Source of the DNA: Candidatus Gastranaerophilales bacterium
GTDB taxonomy: Bacteria > Cyanobacteriota > Vampirovibrionia > Gastranaerophilales > Gastranaerophilaceae
Assembly (NCBI GenBank): GCA_944322885.1
Contig: CALUQH010000004.1
Span: 1-50,842 of the forward strand
Length of the DNA stretch: 50,842 nucleotides
Direction of reading: 5' to 3'
Each line of letters opens with the position of its first letter. Positions within the stretch are counted from its first letter, which is position 1. Shown one piece after another: positions 7,300-14,453 of this stretch. Under the pieces are notes generated by a model. That model was not told the origin of the DNA and made no database searches. It saw only the letters and a list, made by a program, of their open reading frames with translations. A program made the translations under genes and the position numbers.

Positions 7300-7647
7300 C
7301 TATTTACCGACATTTATTACAGTTTTCATTTCTGTAATTATATTAGACATTCTTCTTGTTGCCATCGTGTAAAAAATTGAATTTTCCTGCAGCTGCATCA
7401 GTTCATTTGCAGGGTCGATTTCTTCATGCTGTTTTTCTTCAATAATACCCGACGGCCCCAGTTTTTCGGATAATTTTGTTTCTAGAGGACTGTTCATTGA
7501 ACCCAGATAGTCCGAGAAGTTAATATCACGACGTACATACCCCGGAGTATCAATATTAGCAAGATTTGAACCTAATGCTCTTTGTCTTTGGGCAATTAAA
7601 TCCATCATTAATGAAACTTTTCCCATATTATCCAGTGATGTGAACAT
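7300..7647 (-). CDS. flgB: Flagellar proximal rod protein FlgB
   Basis: The 115-residue product is short like other FlgB proteins. It contains the rod motif RQRALGSNLANIDTPGYVRRDINF near residues 22-45 and the C-terminal helix NSIFYTMATRRMSNIITEMKTVIN. FlgB is the first rod subunit on the MS ring. AAAGGATAAAA precedes the ATG. It lies 74 bp after the FlgG-like gene and 238 bp before flgC. Both gaps are filled by repeats. The stop codon TAG is joined directly to a hairpin repeat. Confidence 0.92.
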   Translation of the reverse strand: MFTSLDNMGKVSLMMDLIAQRQRALGSNLANIDTPGYVRRDINFSDYLGSMNSPLETKLSEKLGPSGIIEEKQHEEIDPANELMQLQENSIFYTMATRRMSNIITEMKTVINVGK

Positions 7648-7679
7648 TTTTATCCTTTCTTTTTACTTGGATTTTACCG

Positions 7680-7721
7680 GTTTATACAGAACCTTAGTGG
7701 CGGGTGAAGCGGCTACGCTCC
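7680..7721 (-). repeat. Hairpin repeat copy B, directly after the flgG-like stop
   Basis: The sequence contains TTTATACAGAACCTTAGTGG and CGGGTGAAGCGGCTACGCTCC. One stem base pair of the hairpin is changed relative to copy A. It ends at the base next to the TAA stop of the FlgG-like gene. Confidence 0.7.
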
Positions 7722-8435
7722 TTATTCACGAATATTTATTGCTTTGTTATACATATCATCGACAACTTTCATCATACGCATACTTGCAATCATTGATGCA
7801 TTCATACGAAGCATATCGTTAACCGAACTGTAAATATTTGTATTTGCGTTTTCCAGATTATTCTGGCAGAAACAGTCATGCTCTTTTACCAGTTCAGGTT
7901 CTCCAGAATCAGCTGTCGGAACAAGTTTATTCATTCCGTACTGTTCAAGATTTTCCTGCGATTGAAAACGAACCAGCGGTATTGTACCTATTTTTTTAGG
8001 TTTTGATGTTGCTCCGTCATAGGTAAAGACTTCACCGTTTGACTTTATTTCAAATTTATAGCAATTTGCTGGTATTTTAATGCCTTCACCTACAATCCAG
8101 TCATCAGTTGTTACAAGATAACCGTTTTTCCCTTGTTTAAAGGCACCGTCACGTGTGTAAGCTACCTGACCTTCAGGAGAAACAACCGGAATAAATCCGA
8201 CACCGTTGATTGCGACATCATAGGGATTGCTTGTAATTTGAATAGATCCCTGACTGTAATCAGATCTTACCGCTCCTGTAATATATCCGTCTTCCTTGAG
8301 CATTTCCTCAAAGTTCACGGCTTTATATCCTCTTGTATTTAAGTTCGCAAGATTATTGGCAACATAACCTAATCTTTCGAATTGGTTAGTTGCATTATTT
8401 ACACTTTTTCTAACTATACCTTGCATGCTGTACAT
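7722..8435 (-). CDS. flgG: Flagellar basal-body rod protein, FlgG-like
   Basis: The 237-residue protein has the axial-protein N-terminus NQFERLGYVANNLANLNTRGYKAVNFEEML and the mid-protein signature of FlgG/FlgF: DVAINGVGFIPV and YTRDGAFKQGKNGYLVTTD. The C-terminal heptad region NANTNIYSSVNDMLRMNASMIASMRMMKVVDDMY closes the rod subunit. FlgG forms the distal rod and FlgF caps the proximal rod. With two such genes in tandem here, assignment of F versus G is by position and best guess. It is slightly shorter than enterobacterial FlgG (about 260). GAGGAATAAATT precedes the ATG, 13 bp after the stop of the upstream paralogue. Confidence 0.85.
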   Translation of the reverse strand: MYSMQGIVRKSVNNATNQFERLGYVANNLANLNTRGYKAVNFEEMLKEDGYITGAVRSDYSQGSIQITSNPYDVAINGVGFIPVVSPEGQVAYTRDGAFKQGKNGYLVTTDDWIVGEGIKIPANCYKFEIKSNGEVFTYDGATSKPKKIGTIPLVRFQSQENLEQYGMNKLVPTADSGEPELVKEHDCFCQNNLENANTNIYSSVNDMLRMNASMIASMRMMKVVDDMYNKAINIRE

Positions 8436-8448
8436 AATTTATTCCTCA

Positions 8449-9147
8449 CTATGAAGTAGTACCTAACTGGGATATAACTTTTTGTAAATTCTGATTTTGA
8501 ATCATAAAAATCTGCCTGTTTGCTTCAAAATTTCTTATAATAGGCATCATGCCCAAAAATTCGTTTTGCAGAGATACGTTCGAAAATTCATTGTATCCCT
8601 GTTTAACCTGCGGGTCCATAACTATAACGCCGTTAGAATCAACAATACCTATATATCCTGCAGTTTCCATTTTTTTTGTATCTTTGTTGAATACGCTGAC
8701 AAGGCCTTTTGAATTTACTTTTATATCTTCAATTTTTTCAGGGACAACAGGAAGCTGTATAGGAACCCCGGCGCTTGAAAGGACTCTGTCATCTTCTAAG
8801 TTCAACAAATAGCCTTCCTTGTCAATCTTGAATCTTCCGTCACGGGTTAACTTTACCCCGTCTGCGCTTTGGATTTGAAAATAGCCTTTATTGGCGAGAG
8901 CTAAATCAAGAGGATTGTCAGACATTGCAATACGTCCGACTTTATCATCAACAGTTTGGGAAAGACCGTGAACACCCAGAAATTCCGTAAACGAAGATAC
9001 TACAGGATCTTTTCTTTGATATCCTATCTTATCAAATCCTATAATATTTTCATTATACATTCCGATGAGTTCGCTCTGGACATGCATTGCTCGGAGCGAG
9101 GTTGTAATACCCTTTTCGCTGAATCTGATTCCACCGTGAATTATCAT
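8449..9147 (-). CDS. flgF: Flagellar basal-body rod protein, FlgF-like
   Basis: From the ATG at 9147, which has AAGAGG about 6 nt upstream, the product is 232 residues. An upstream frame extends to 9171 but lacks a ribosome-binding site. The protein has a divergent N-terminal rod helix (TTSLRAMHVQSELIGMYNENIIGFDKIGYQR), the central NPLDLALANKGYFQI and LTRDGRFKIDKEGYLLN shared by FlgF and FlgG, and the C-terminal NVSLQNEFLGMMPIIRNFEANRQIF. It is a paralogue of the next gene. It is first in the rod operon and has no hook or MS-ring genes nearby. Confidence 0.82.
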   Translation of the reverse strand: MIIHGGIRFSEKGITTSLRAMHVQSELIGMYNENIIGFDKIGYQRKDPVVSSFTEFLGVHGLSQTVDDKVGRIAMSDNPLDLALANKGYFQIQSADGVKLTRDGRFKIDKEGYLLNLEDDRVLSSAGVPIQLPVVPEKIEDIKVNSKGLVSVFNKDTKKMETAGYIGIVDSNGVIVMDPQVKQGYNEFSNVSLQNEFLGMMPIIRNFEANRQIFMIQNQNLQKVISQLGTTS

Positions 9148-9271
9148 GACTACCTCTTTTTTATAATACAATCGGACAAATCTATATTTGTTTCAACAAA
9201 TATTAAAAAAATCATCTGTTTGTATTAGGTGTCATTAATTTAATGAAAATTCATATAAAGTCAATATTTAT

Positions 9272-10006
9272 TTAAGGCAGACAGTCAAAATATCCTTTTC
9301 CGGAACCGTCAGGACACGTATTTGCGATTGCATACTTAGTACATGCAAAACCGTTATCAGAAGCGTCAGAATCCCTTGAGCAATTTCCGTCGGTCCATTT
9401 ATAACCAAAATATGTATCAGATGTATTAGCACAATCTTCATCTTCCTCTGTACAATCACGCCATTGAGCGGTCATAGGTTCCAAATTACAATTATTCAGA
9501 TTCAAATGAAAAAAGAATAAATCATGACCGAAAGCATTAGGACCTTTGTTAACACCGTTTGTATCAATACTTATCATATTACCGAATGAGGCATTAGTAC
9601 AAAAAGATATAACAAGTCCATCTCCAAGTTGAGAAACATCAGTATACCATTGAAAACAATTTGGATGGATTTTTGCAGAAGTTACTTTTTTTGAATAAGT
9701 CTTAAAATCTGTATAATCCAAATGTGTAGTTTGTTGTAGTTTTACATTATTAAACTGCTCAAACAATAATTGTTTTATCTCATTACTGCTGCTTGCAGGA
9801 CAACTTATAAATTCTGATTTAACAGGAATAATAGCCTGAGAGAGAACCGAATAAGACTTTTTAAATCTTGTTTCAAGGGCCTTTCTTTGATAATTCAAAA
9901 GCAAGGACGGCATAGTCATTGCGGCGACTACTCCTATTATGCCTAGGGTAATAAGAACTTCTGCAAGAGTGAATGCATATAATTTCCCTTTAAAGTGATG
10001 TAACAT
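9272..10006 (-). CDS. Type IV prepilin-like protein 1 (short form)
   Basis: From the ATG at 10006 the product has 244 residues. It has an 11-residue basic leader and then the cleavage-and-helix motif A/FTLAEVLITLGIIGVVAAMTMP of type IV pilins and pseudopilins. The C-terminal domain is cysteine-rich (NCFQWYTD, CTNASFG, WRDCTEEDEDC, GYFDCLP), typical of large prepilin families of Gastranaerophilales-like genomes. The mature protein would sit in the inner membrane or a pilus-like fibre after prepilin-peptidase cleavage. The ATG is 6 nt after a TATACT box with no ribosome-binding site. The frame stays open upstream to a TTG at 10249 and would join an ATG at 10296 if the G run at 10260-10269 gained one base. 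Confidence 0.85.
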   Translation of the reverse strand: MLHHFKGKLYAFTLAEVLITLGIIGVVAAMTMPSLLLNYQRKALETRFKKSYSVLSQAIIPVKSEFISCPASSSNEIKQLLFEQFNNVKLQQTTHLDYTDFKTYSKKVTSAKIHPNCFQWYTDVSQLGDGLVISFCTNASFGNMISIDTNGVNKGPNAFGHDLFFFHLNLNNCNLEPMTAQWRDCTEEDEDCANTSDTYFGYKWTDGNCSRDSDASDNGFACTKYAIANTCPDGSGKGYFDCLP

Positions 10007-10012
10007 ATCACT

Positions 10013-10040
10013 AGTATAACATTTTTTATTTTCTTTGCAA
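10013..10040 (-). promoter_or_regulatory. Internal promoter for leaderless prepilin 1
   Basis: TTGCAA (10035-10040), a 16-bp spacer and TATACT (10013-10018) with an upstream TG form a good minus-strand promoter inside the long leader frame. The ATG at 10006 starts 6 nt after the -10 box. Confidence 0.55.
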
Positions 10041-10259
10041 GTATATTTTTTAAATTTTTGCTTTTGAAAAGAGAGTAGTTTATAATTGTTTTCTTTATTA
10101 CTGATAAGCGAGAGGACAAAAGTTGGTGGCAATAAATCAAAATCTTTCCTTACCTTTCCGAGTAATGAAAGAAATTTATATTTTAGTGAATTTTGTTCTC
10201 TGTAAAAAACTTTACTTCTCTGCCTCTTAACCTCTTTGCCGCACTCCAAGCCGTGAGTG

Positions 10260-10269
10260 CCCCCCCCCC
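10260..10269 (-). repeat. Homopolymer G10 tract in the prepilin 1 leader
   Basis: Ten consecutive C on the given strand, read as G on the coding strand. Tracts of this length slip readily during replication. Confidence 0.9.
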
Positions 10270-10315
10270 GAAGTTCTTGTTTTTAAACTCTTTCATATAT
10301 TTTCTCCTTTCGTTA

Positions 10316-10561
10316 TTAAGTCAATATTTCGTATAAAGTTGAAGCTTCCTGCACACTGACATTATTCTGCGGAACTTTTAATACGCGTGCGCAAACAGTT
10401 CTGTTTGCATATTCTATTTTTATTTCATCCCCTTCTTTTATTTGTTTTGAAGGCTTTGCAGGATTTCCGTTAACGTATACCCTTCCCATATCAGAAACTT
10501 CATTCGCTACAGTCCGTCTTTTTATTAATCTTGAAACCTTTAAAAATTTATCTAATCTCAT
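10316..10561 (-). CDS. S4-domain RNA-binding protein (RqcP/YabO family)
   Basis: The 81-residue product is almost entirely one S4 RNA-binding domain: MRLDKFLKVSRLIKRRTVANE, then GRVYVNGNPAKPSKQIKEGDEIKI. Length and layout match RqcP (YabO/HslR) proteins, which bind the 50S subunit during ribosome-associated quality control. That role is inferred from the family. A TATAAT at 10573-10578 lies only 11 bp before the ATG and there is no clear ribosome-binding site, so the leader is very short. The gene is divergent from the phosphoesterase, and the long prepilin 1 frame begins 19 bp after its stop. Confidence 0.85.
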   Translation of the reverse strand: MRLDKFLKVSRLIKRRTVANEVSDMGRVYVNGNPAKPSKQIKEGDEIKIEYANRTVCARVLKVPQNNVSVQEASTLYEILT

Positions 10562-10609
10562 AATTTCTATATATTATAATTTATGTTATAATTTGTCCAG
10601 AGGATATAA

Positions 10610-11422
10610 ATGAAAAAGAATATATTTTTAAGTTTACTTTTTTGCTTTTTAATTCAATGTACGGTTTTTGCAAATACTATAAAATTTGCGCAGATATCTG
10701 ATGCTCATTTTATAAAAAATGATAAATACAGAACTGAAGTTTTACAACAGGCTGTTAAGGCGATAAATCAGGAAAAGGGTATTGAATTTACAGTTTTTTC
10801 AGGAGATAACATTGATTCCCCGCACGCTGAGTATCTGCCGGAATTCATAAAAATCGCCAATAAACTTAACAAACCTTATTACATAATAATAGGAAACCAT
10901 GACGTATTTAAGAATAACGGACTTTCCAAAGAACAATATCTTCAAATAGTAAAAGATAACAATATATTTTATAAATACAAAAAACCTAATTATGTATTTA
11001 AGAAAAACGGTTTTGTATTTATCGTAGTTGACGGAGCAAAAGAGATTATCCCCGGCACAACAGGCTATTACAAAAAAGAAACCCTTGTGTGGCTTGAAAA
11101 ACAGCTGGATAAATACAAAAATAAACCTGTAGTAATTTTACAACATTTCCCGCTTGTATCAGAAATGGAAATAAAATCTCACAGTGTATATCAAAAAGAA
11201 GAATATTTAAAATTGTTGGACAAATATGATAATGTAATTTCCGTTATAGCAGGTCATCTGCACATGAACAGCGAAGTTATGCGCAACGGAGTTTATCACA
11301 TTACAACACCAACACTTTTATACAATCCGCCGTATTATAAAATTATAACAATAACCACAACAAAAGGGTTTTCTCCAATGATTTATACGGAATTAAAAGA
11401 GGTTCAAGCACCAGCTCAATAG
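10610..11422 (+). CDS. Exported metallophosphoesterase
   Basis: A 270-residue calcineurin-like phosphoesterase. Residues 1-21 form a signal peptide (KKNIFLSLLFCFLIQ, cut near VFA/NT), so it acts in the periplasm or at the surface. The dimetal motifs are in the usual order: ISDAHF with D31 and H33, SGDN at 64-67, GNHD at 95-98, LQHFP with H179, and AGHLH at 214-218. The substrate cannot be told; the family includes phosphodiesterases and acid phosphatases. An extended -10 (TGTTATAAT, 10584-10592) and AGAGGA precede the start. Confidence 0.88.
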   Translation: MKKNIFLSLLFCFLIQCTVFANTIKFAQISDAHFIKNDKYRTEVLQQAVKAINQEKGIEFTVFSGDNIDSPHAEYLPEFIKIANKLNKPYYIIIGNHDVFKNNGLSKEQYLQIVKDNNIFYKYKKPNYVFKKNGFVFIVVDGAKEIIPGTTGYYKKETLVWLEKQLDKYKNKPVVILQHFPLVSEMEIKSHSVYQKEEYLKLLDKYDNVISVIAGHLHMNSEVMRNGVYHITTPTLLYNPPYYKIITITTTKGFSPMIYTELKEVQAPAQ

Positions 11423-11490
11423 GATTGCATTTTTTATATAATAATATTATAATTGATTTAAAACTGAAATACTAAAGGAAACTAAATATA

Positions 11491-12861
11491 ATGGATGAGA
11501 CGGGTAATACTATATTTAATTTGTTTGTAATAGCATTTTTGTTATTTTCAAACGGCTTTTTTGTAGCTTCCGAATTTGCAATGGTAAAGGTTAGAAAAAC
11601 CAGAATTGAACAACTGGTTAATGAAGGGAATTACAATGCAAAAATTGCAATGGAAGCTCTAAAGGATTTAGACAAATTCATTGCAGCAGTCCAACTCGGA
11701 GTCACGATATCAAGTATTGGTTTAGGTTGGGTTGGAGAAGGCACGCTTGCACATATTATTGAACCGGTATTTTCATTCCTTCCGGGGATAGGACAAAATA
11801 TAGCAACACATACAATGTCAGTTTCCATTGCTTTTGCTCTGATTACATTTTTCCATGTTGTATTAGGCGAACTTATCCCGAAATCAATAGCTCTTGAATA
11901 CACGGAAAAAACAGCACTATGGGTTGCAAGACCCATGCAGTTTTTAACATTTATATTCAACCCGTTTATTTGGCTTTTAAACGGCTTCGGCAACTTTGTT
12001 TTAAAAGCAATGAACATACCGCATTCCCATAAGGGCTCTCTGGTCCATTCTACTGAAGAACTTGACATGCTCGTTAATGCCAGCTATGACGGCGGTGTTT
12101 TAAATGAAACAGAAAAAGACATGCTCCATAATGTATTTAAATTTTCGGACCTGACAGCTAAACAGGTTATGGTTCCTAGAACGGACATGGTTTGTATTTC
12201 TATAGATACACCTATGGAAGAACTTAATAAACTTGCCGCTGAAAATCAATATACAAGATATCCGGTTTATGAGGAAGACATTGATCATATTATAGGTTTG
12301 GTTCATGTAAAAGACCTTTATTCATTGTCAATTAAGGACGAAATTTGCCCGATATCCAAAATTCTAAGAAATGTTTTGCTTGTGCCCGAAACTATCACAA
12401 TGGACAACCTTGTACTGGAATTCAAGAAGCGCAAAGGCCAGATGGCTATTGTTGTTGATGAATTCGGAGGGACATCAGGGCTTGTAACTCTTGAAGATGT
12501 TATTGAAGAAATCTTCGGTGATGTACAGGATGAATTTGATGAAGAAGAGGAACAGCAGGAAGACATCATTGAAGTTGCACCAAATACTTATTTGGCAAAT
12601 CCTATGATGCGTCTGGATGACTTTGCCGAATTTTTCAAAATAAAAGAAGAAGATATTGATGATGATGACATTGATACAATCGGTGGTCTTGTAGTGAAAC
12701 TTTTGGGGCGTATTGCCGTGTTAAATGATACTGTCACTTTTAATAATCTGACATTTATTGTAAAAAATATTGATGGTGCACGGGTTACGAAACTTGAAAT
12801 AATAAAATCAGAAGAAGATCCTAAAGAATCCGAAAAAGAAGAAGAAAAAAACGGTCAATAA
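11491..12861 (+). CDS. CNNM/CorC-type membrane protein with DUF21 and CBS domains
   Basis: The 456-residue product has the standard layout. A DUF21 transmembrane domain covers about 1-190 (FASEFAMVKVRKTRIEQL, ISSIGLGWVGEG, ELIPKSIALEY). A CBS pair lies at about 205-335 (KQVMVPRTDMV, RYPVYEEDIDHIIGLVHVKDL, AIVVDEFGGTSGLVTLEDVIEEIFGDVQDEFDEE, in pieces). A CorC/HlyC domain ends the protein. Members of this family are linked to magnesium and cobalt efflux. The name hemolysin is historical. AAAGGA lies before the ATG. The C-terminal tail is strongly acidic. Confidence 0.9.
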   Translation: MDETGNTIFNLFVIAFLLFSNGFFVASEFAMVKVRKTRIEQLVNEGNYNAKIAMEALKDLDKFIAAVQLGVTISSIGLGWVGEGTLAHIIEPVFSFLPGIGQNIATHTMSVSIAFALITFFHVVLGELIPKSIALEYTEKTALWVARPMQFLTFIFNPFIWLLNGFGNFVLKAMNIPHSHKGSLVHSTEELDMLVNASYDGGVLNETEKDMLHNVFKFSDLTAKQVMVPRTDMVCISIDTPMEELNKLAAENQYTRYPVYEEDIDHIIGLVHVKDLYSLSIKDEICPISKILRNVLLVPETITMDNLVLEFKKRKGQMAIVVDEFGGTSGLVTLEDVIEEIFGDVQDEFDEEEEQQEDIIEVAPNTYLANPMMRLDDFAEFFKIKEEDIDDDDIDTIGGLVVKLLGRIAVLNDTVTFNNLTFIVKNIDGARVTKLEIIKSEEDPKESEKEEEKNGQ

Positions 12862-12982
12862 CGTAAGGCTAATACACACTCTTTAGAAAATCAGAAACAT
12901 TTCCACCTTTTAAATGATGTTGTAAATCCCTGATTGTATAGAATAGATATGTAAGATATTTGAACAATATTTGGGAATTTTA

Positions 12983-13810
12983 ATGAGTCAAAGTTTTGAT
13001 TTTACATCATACAATAATATAAAGAGGCTTGCGGAAGATGAACTTGAAACCCTCTGGGGTGAATATCTTAAAGACAAATCAAACAAAACAGCCCGCGATA
13101 CTTTAATTGTTCAATATATCTATCTTATCAGGTATGTTGTGGGCCGTGTTAAAGTAACTCTGCCATCCACAATTTCCATAGAAGATATAGCAGGCTATGG
13201 GGTTGAAGGTCTGATTAATGCAATAGAGAGATATTCTCCGCAAAAAAATACCCGCTTTGAGACTTACGCTCTTATCAGAATCAGGGGAGCAATATTAGAT
13301 AAAATCAGAGCACAAGACTTTTTACCAAGAAGCGTTCGAAAAAAAATTAAAGATATTAAAAATGCACAGGAACATCTCAAACAAGAACTCGGACGAATGC
13401 CAACCACATCAGAAATAGCAAAATATCTTGATATGGAACCGGATAAAGTTACTCAAATAATGTCTGAAGATACAACAATGACTTCGCTTTATGACAAAAA
13501 GGGTTCCACGGATGACAGTATTGAAATTATTGATACTATAGAAGATACAAATAAATTAAATCCGCAGGAACAGGCCGAAGAAAAAAATGTTAAACAGGAA
13601 CTTGAACGAGCCCTTCAAAGACTGCCCGAACGTGAACGGATTATAATGGTTCTTTACTATCAGGAAAATATGACACTTAAAGAAATCGGAGAAACAATAA
13701 GCATGTCCGAATCCCGTGTCTGCCAGCTTCATGCTCAAGCCATCATGAAACTTAAAAATATCTTAAGCGAAAACAGAACCTCACGCCTGCGAAAAAGCAT
13801 TATCGCCTAG
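12983..13810 (+). CDS. fliA: RNA polymerase sigma factor, FliA/WhiG type
   Basis: From the ATG at 12983 the product has 275 residues. It has the sigma-70 regions in order: region 2 (IVQYIYLIRYVVGRVKVTLP, ISIEDIAGYGVEGLINAIERY, RFETYALIRIRGAILDKIR), region 3 (ELGRMPTTSEIAKYL) and region 4 (LQRLPERERIIMVLYYQENMTLKEIGETISMSESRVCQLHAQA). The GAILDKIRAQDFLPRSVRKK stretch is typical of the FliA/WhiG/SigD group that directs flagellar and related genes. No sigma-28-type promoter was recognised before the rod genes in this window. The start has only a weak GGGAA upstream. Its last 11 bases overlap the convergent OmpA-like gene. Confidence 0.87.
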   Translation: MSQSFDFTSYNNIKRLAEDELETLWGEYLKDKSNKTARDTLIVQYIYLIRYVVGRVKVTLPSTISIEDIAGYGVEGLINAIERYSPQKNTRFETYALIRIRGAILDKIRAQDFLPRSVRKKIKDIKNAQEHLKQELGRMPTTSEIAKYLDMEPDKVTQIMSEDTTMTSLYDKKGSTDDSIEIIDTIEDTNKLNPQEQAEEKNVKQELERALQRLPERERIIMVLYYQENMTLKEIGETISMSESRVCQLHAQAIMKLKNILSENRTSRLRKSIIA

Positions 13811-14396
13811 CTTCATATTCCAGAATTACAAAATCTATTCTTTTATTCATCTTATTTGGAGTACTTTTAGAAACTGCCATGCCTGTGGGTACCCCTTGAG
13901 CAGCATCGTAAGATTTTACATTTCCTCTAAACGGCATATACTGCCCGTATCCAAGTGCAAATAATCTTTCCGGAGGGACTTTTCCGTACTTTATCATGTA
14001 TTGAACAATATTTGTGGAGCGTGCAAGAGATATTTCACAATCATTATCATAATCGGAACCGATTAAATTATTATCTTCCGTATGATTTTCAACGACGCAA
14101 TAATTTGACAGTTCATGTAAAAGTACAATTATTCTGTCCAATATACATAAAGAACTTTCTCTAATGCGAGCTTCGCCGTCACTAAAAAAATATCTTTCAT
14201 CAATGCTGACTATAAGCCCTCTCGGGACTTTTGTAAAAATAATTCCGTCTTTCAACGGTAATGCCGTTTTAAAAATAGTTTCCAGCTTATCCGTATTAGG
14301 CTGGTATGATACAGGTAAATCTTTATCATACCAATAGGTTTGACCTGTACAAAATATAATAATAAGTATTAAAAATATAGTATACAGGTATTTCAT
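13800..14396 (-). CDS. OmpA/MotB-like peptidoglycan-binding protein
   Basis: From the ATG at 14396 the product has 198 residues. It has an N-terminal hydrophobic segment (YLYTIFLILIIIFC) that is a membrane anchor or signal, then an OmpA/MotB C-terminal domain. The features are GLIVSIDERYFFSDGEARI, a central ENHTED, SLARSTNIVQYMIKYGKVPPERLFALGYGQYMP and the closing NKRIDFVI. The family binds peptidoglycan in the periplasm. MotB proteins have a longer plug and a critical aspartate in the helix; no such aspartate is visible here, so a stator role is not supported. It is convergent with and overlaps the sigma factor gene. Confidence 0.78.
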   Translation of the reverse strand: MKYLYTIFLILIIIFCTGQTYWYDKDLPVSYQPNTDKLETIFKTALPLKDGIIFTKVPRGLIVSIDERYFFSDGEARIRESSLCILDRIIVLLHELSNYCVVENHTEDNNLIGSDYDNDCEISLARSTNIVQYMIKYGKVPPERLFALGYGQYMPFRGNVKSYDAAQGVPTGMAVSKSTPNKMNKRIDFVILEYEARR

Positions 14397-14453
14397 AGAC
14401 TGCCTCATGAATATTATTTAACATATTCAAAAGGTATCCATTAGCTGACAGGG

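Larger units (their letters stand above)
10007..10296 (-). other. Long leader extension of prepilin 1 with a G10 tract (phase-variation candidate)
   Basis: On the minus strand an ATG at 10296 has AAGGAGAAAATAT upstream and lies 19 bp after the S4-gene stop. It reads MKEFKNKNF and then a run of ten G (10269-10260). With ten G this frame leaves the pilin frame. With eleven it reads four glycines and continues through about 80 open codons to the pilin, giving 341 residues and a 108-residue leader. The open frame contains KEVKRQRSKVFY and SLLGKVRKDFDLLPP, which recur in the leaders of prepilins 2 and 3. That supports translation of this frame. Confidence 0.65.

Noticed and set aside
11631-12068. 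Long antisense frame opposite the CNNM/CorC gene
   Set aside because: Shadow of a clearly conserved gene; no ribosome-binding site or recognisable motif.
13800-14396. MotB stator protein
   Set aside because: Has the OmpA-like domain but no visible helix aspartate or plug, and no motA beside it.
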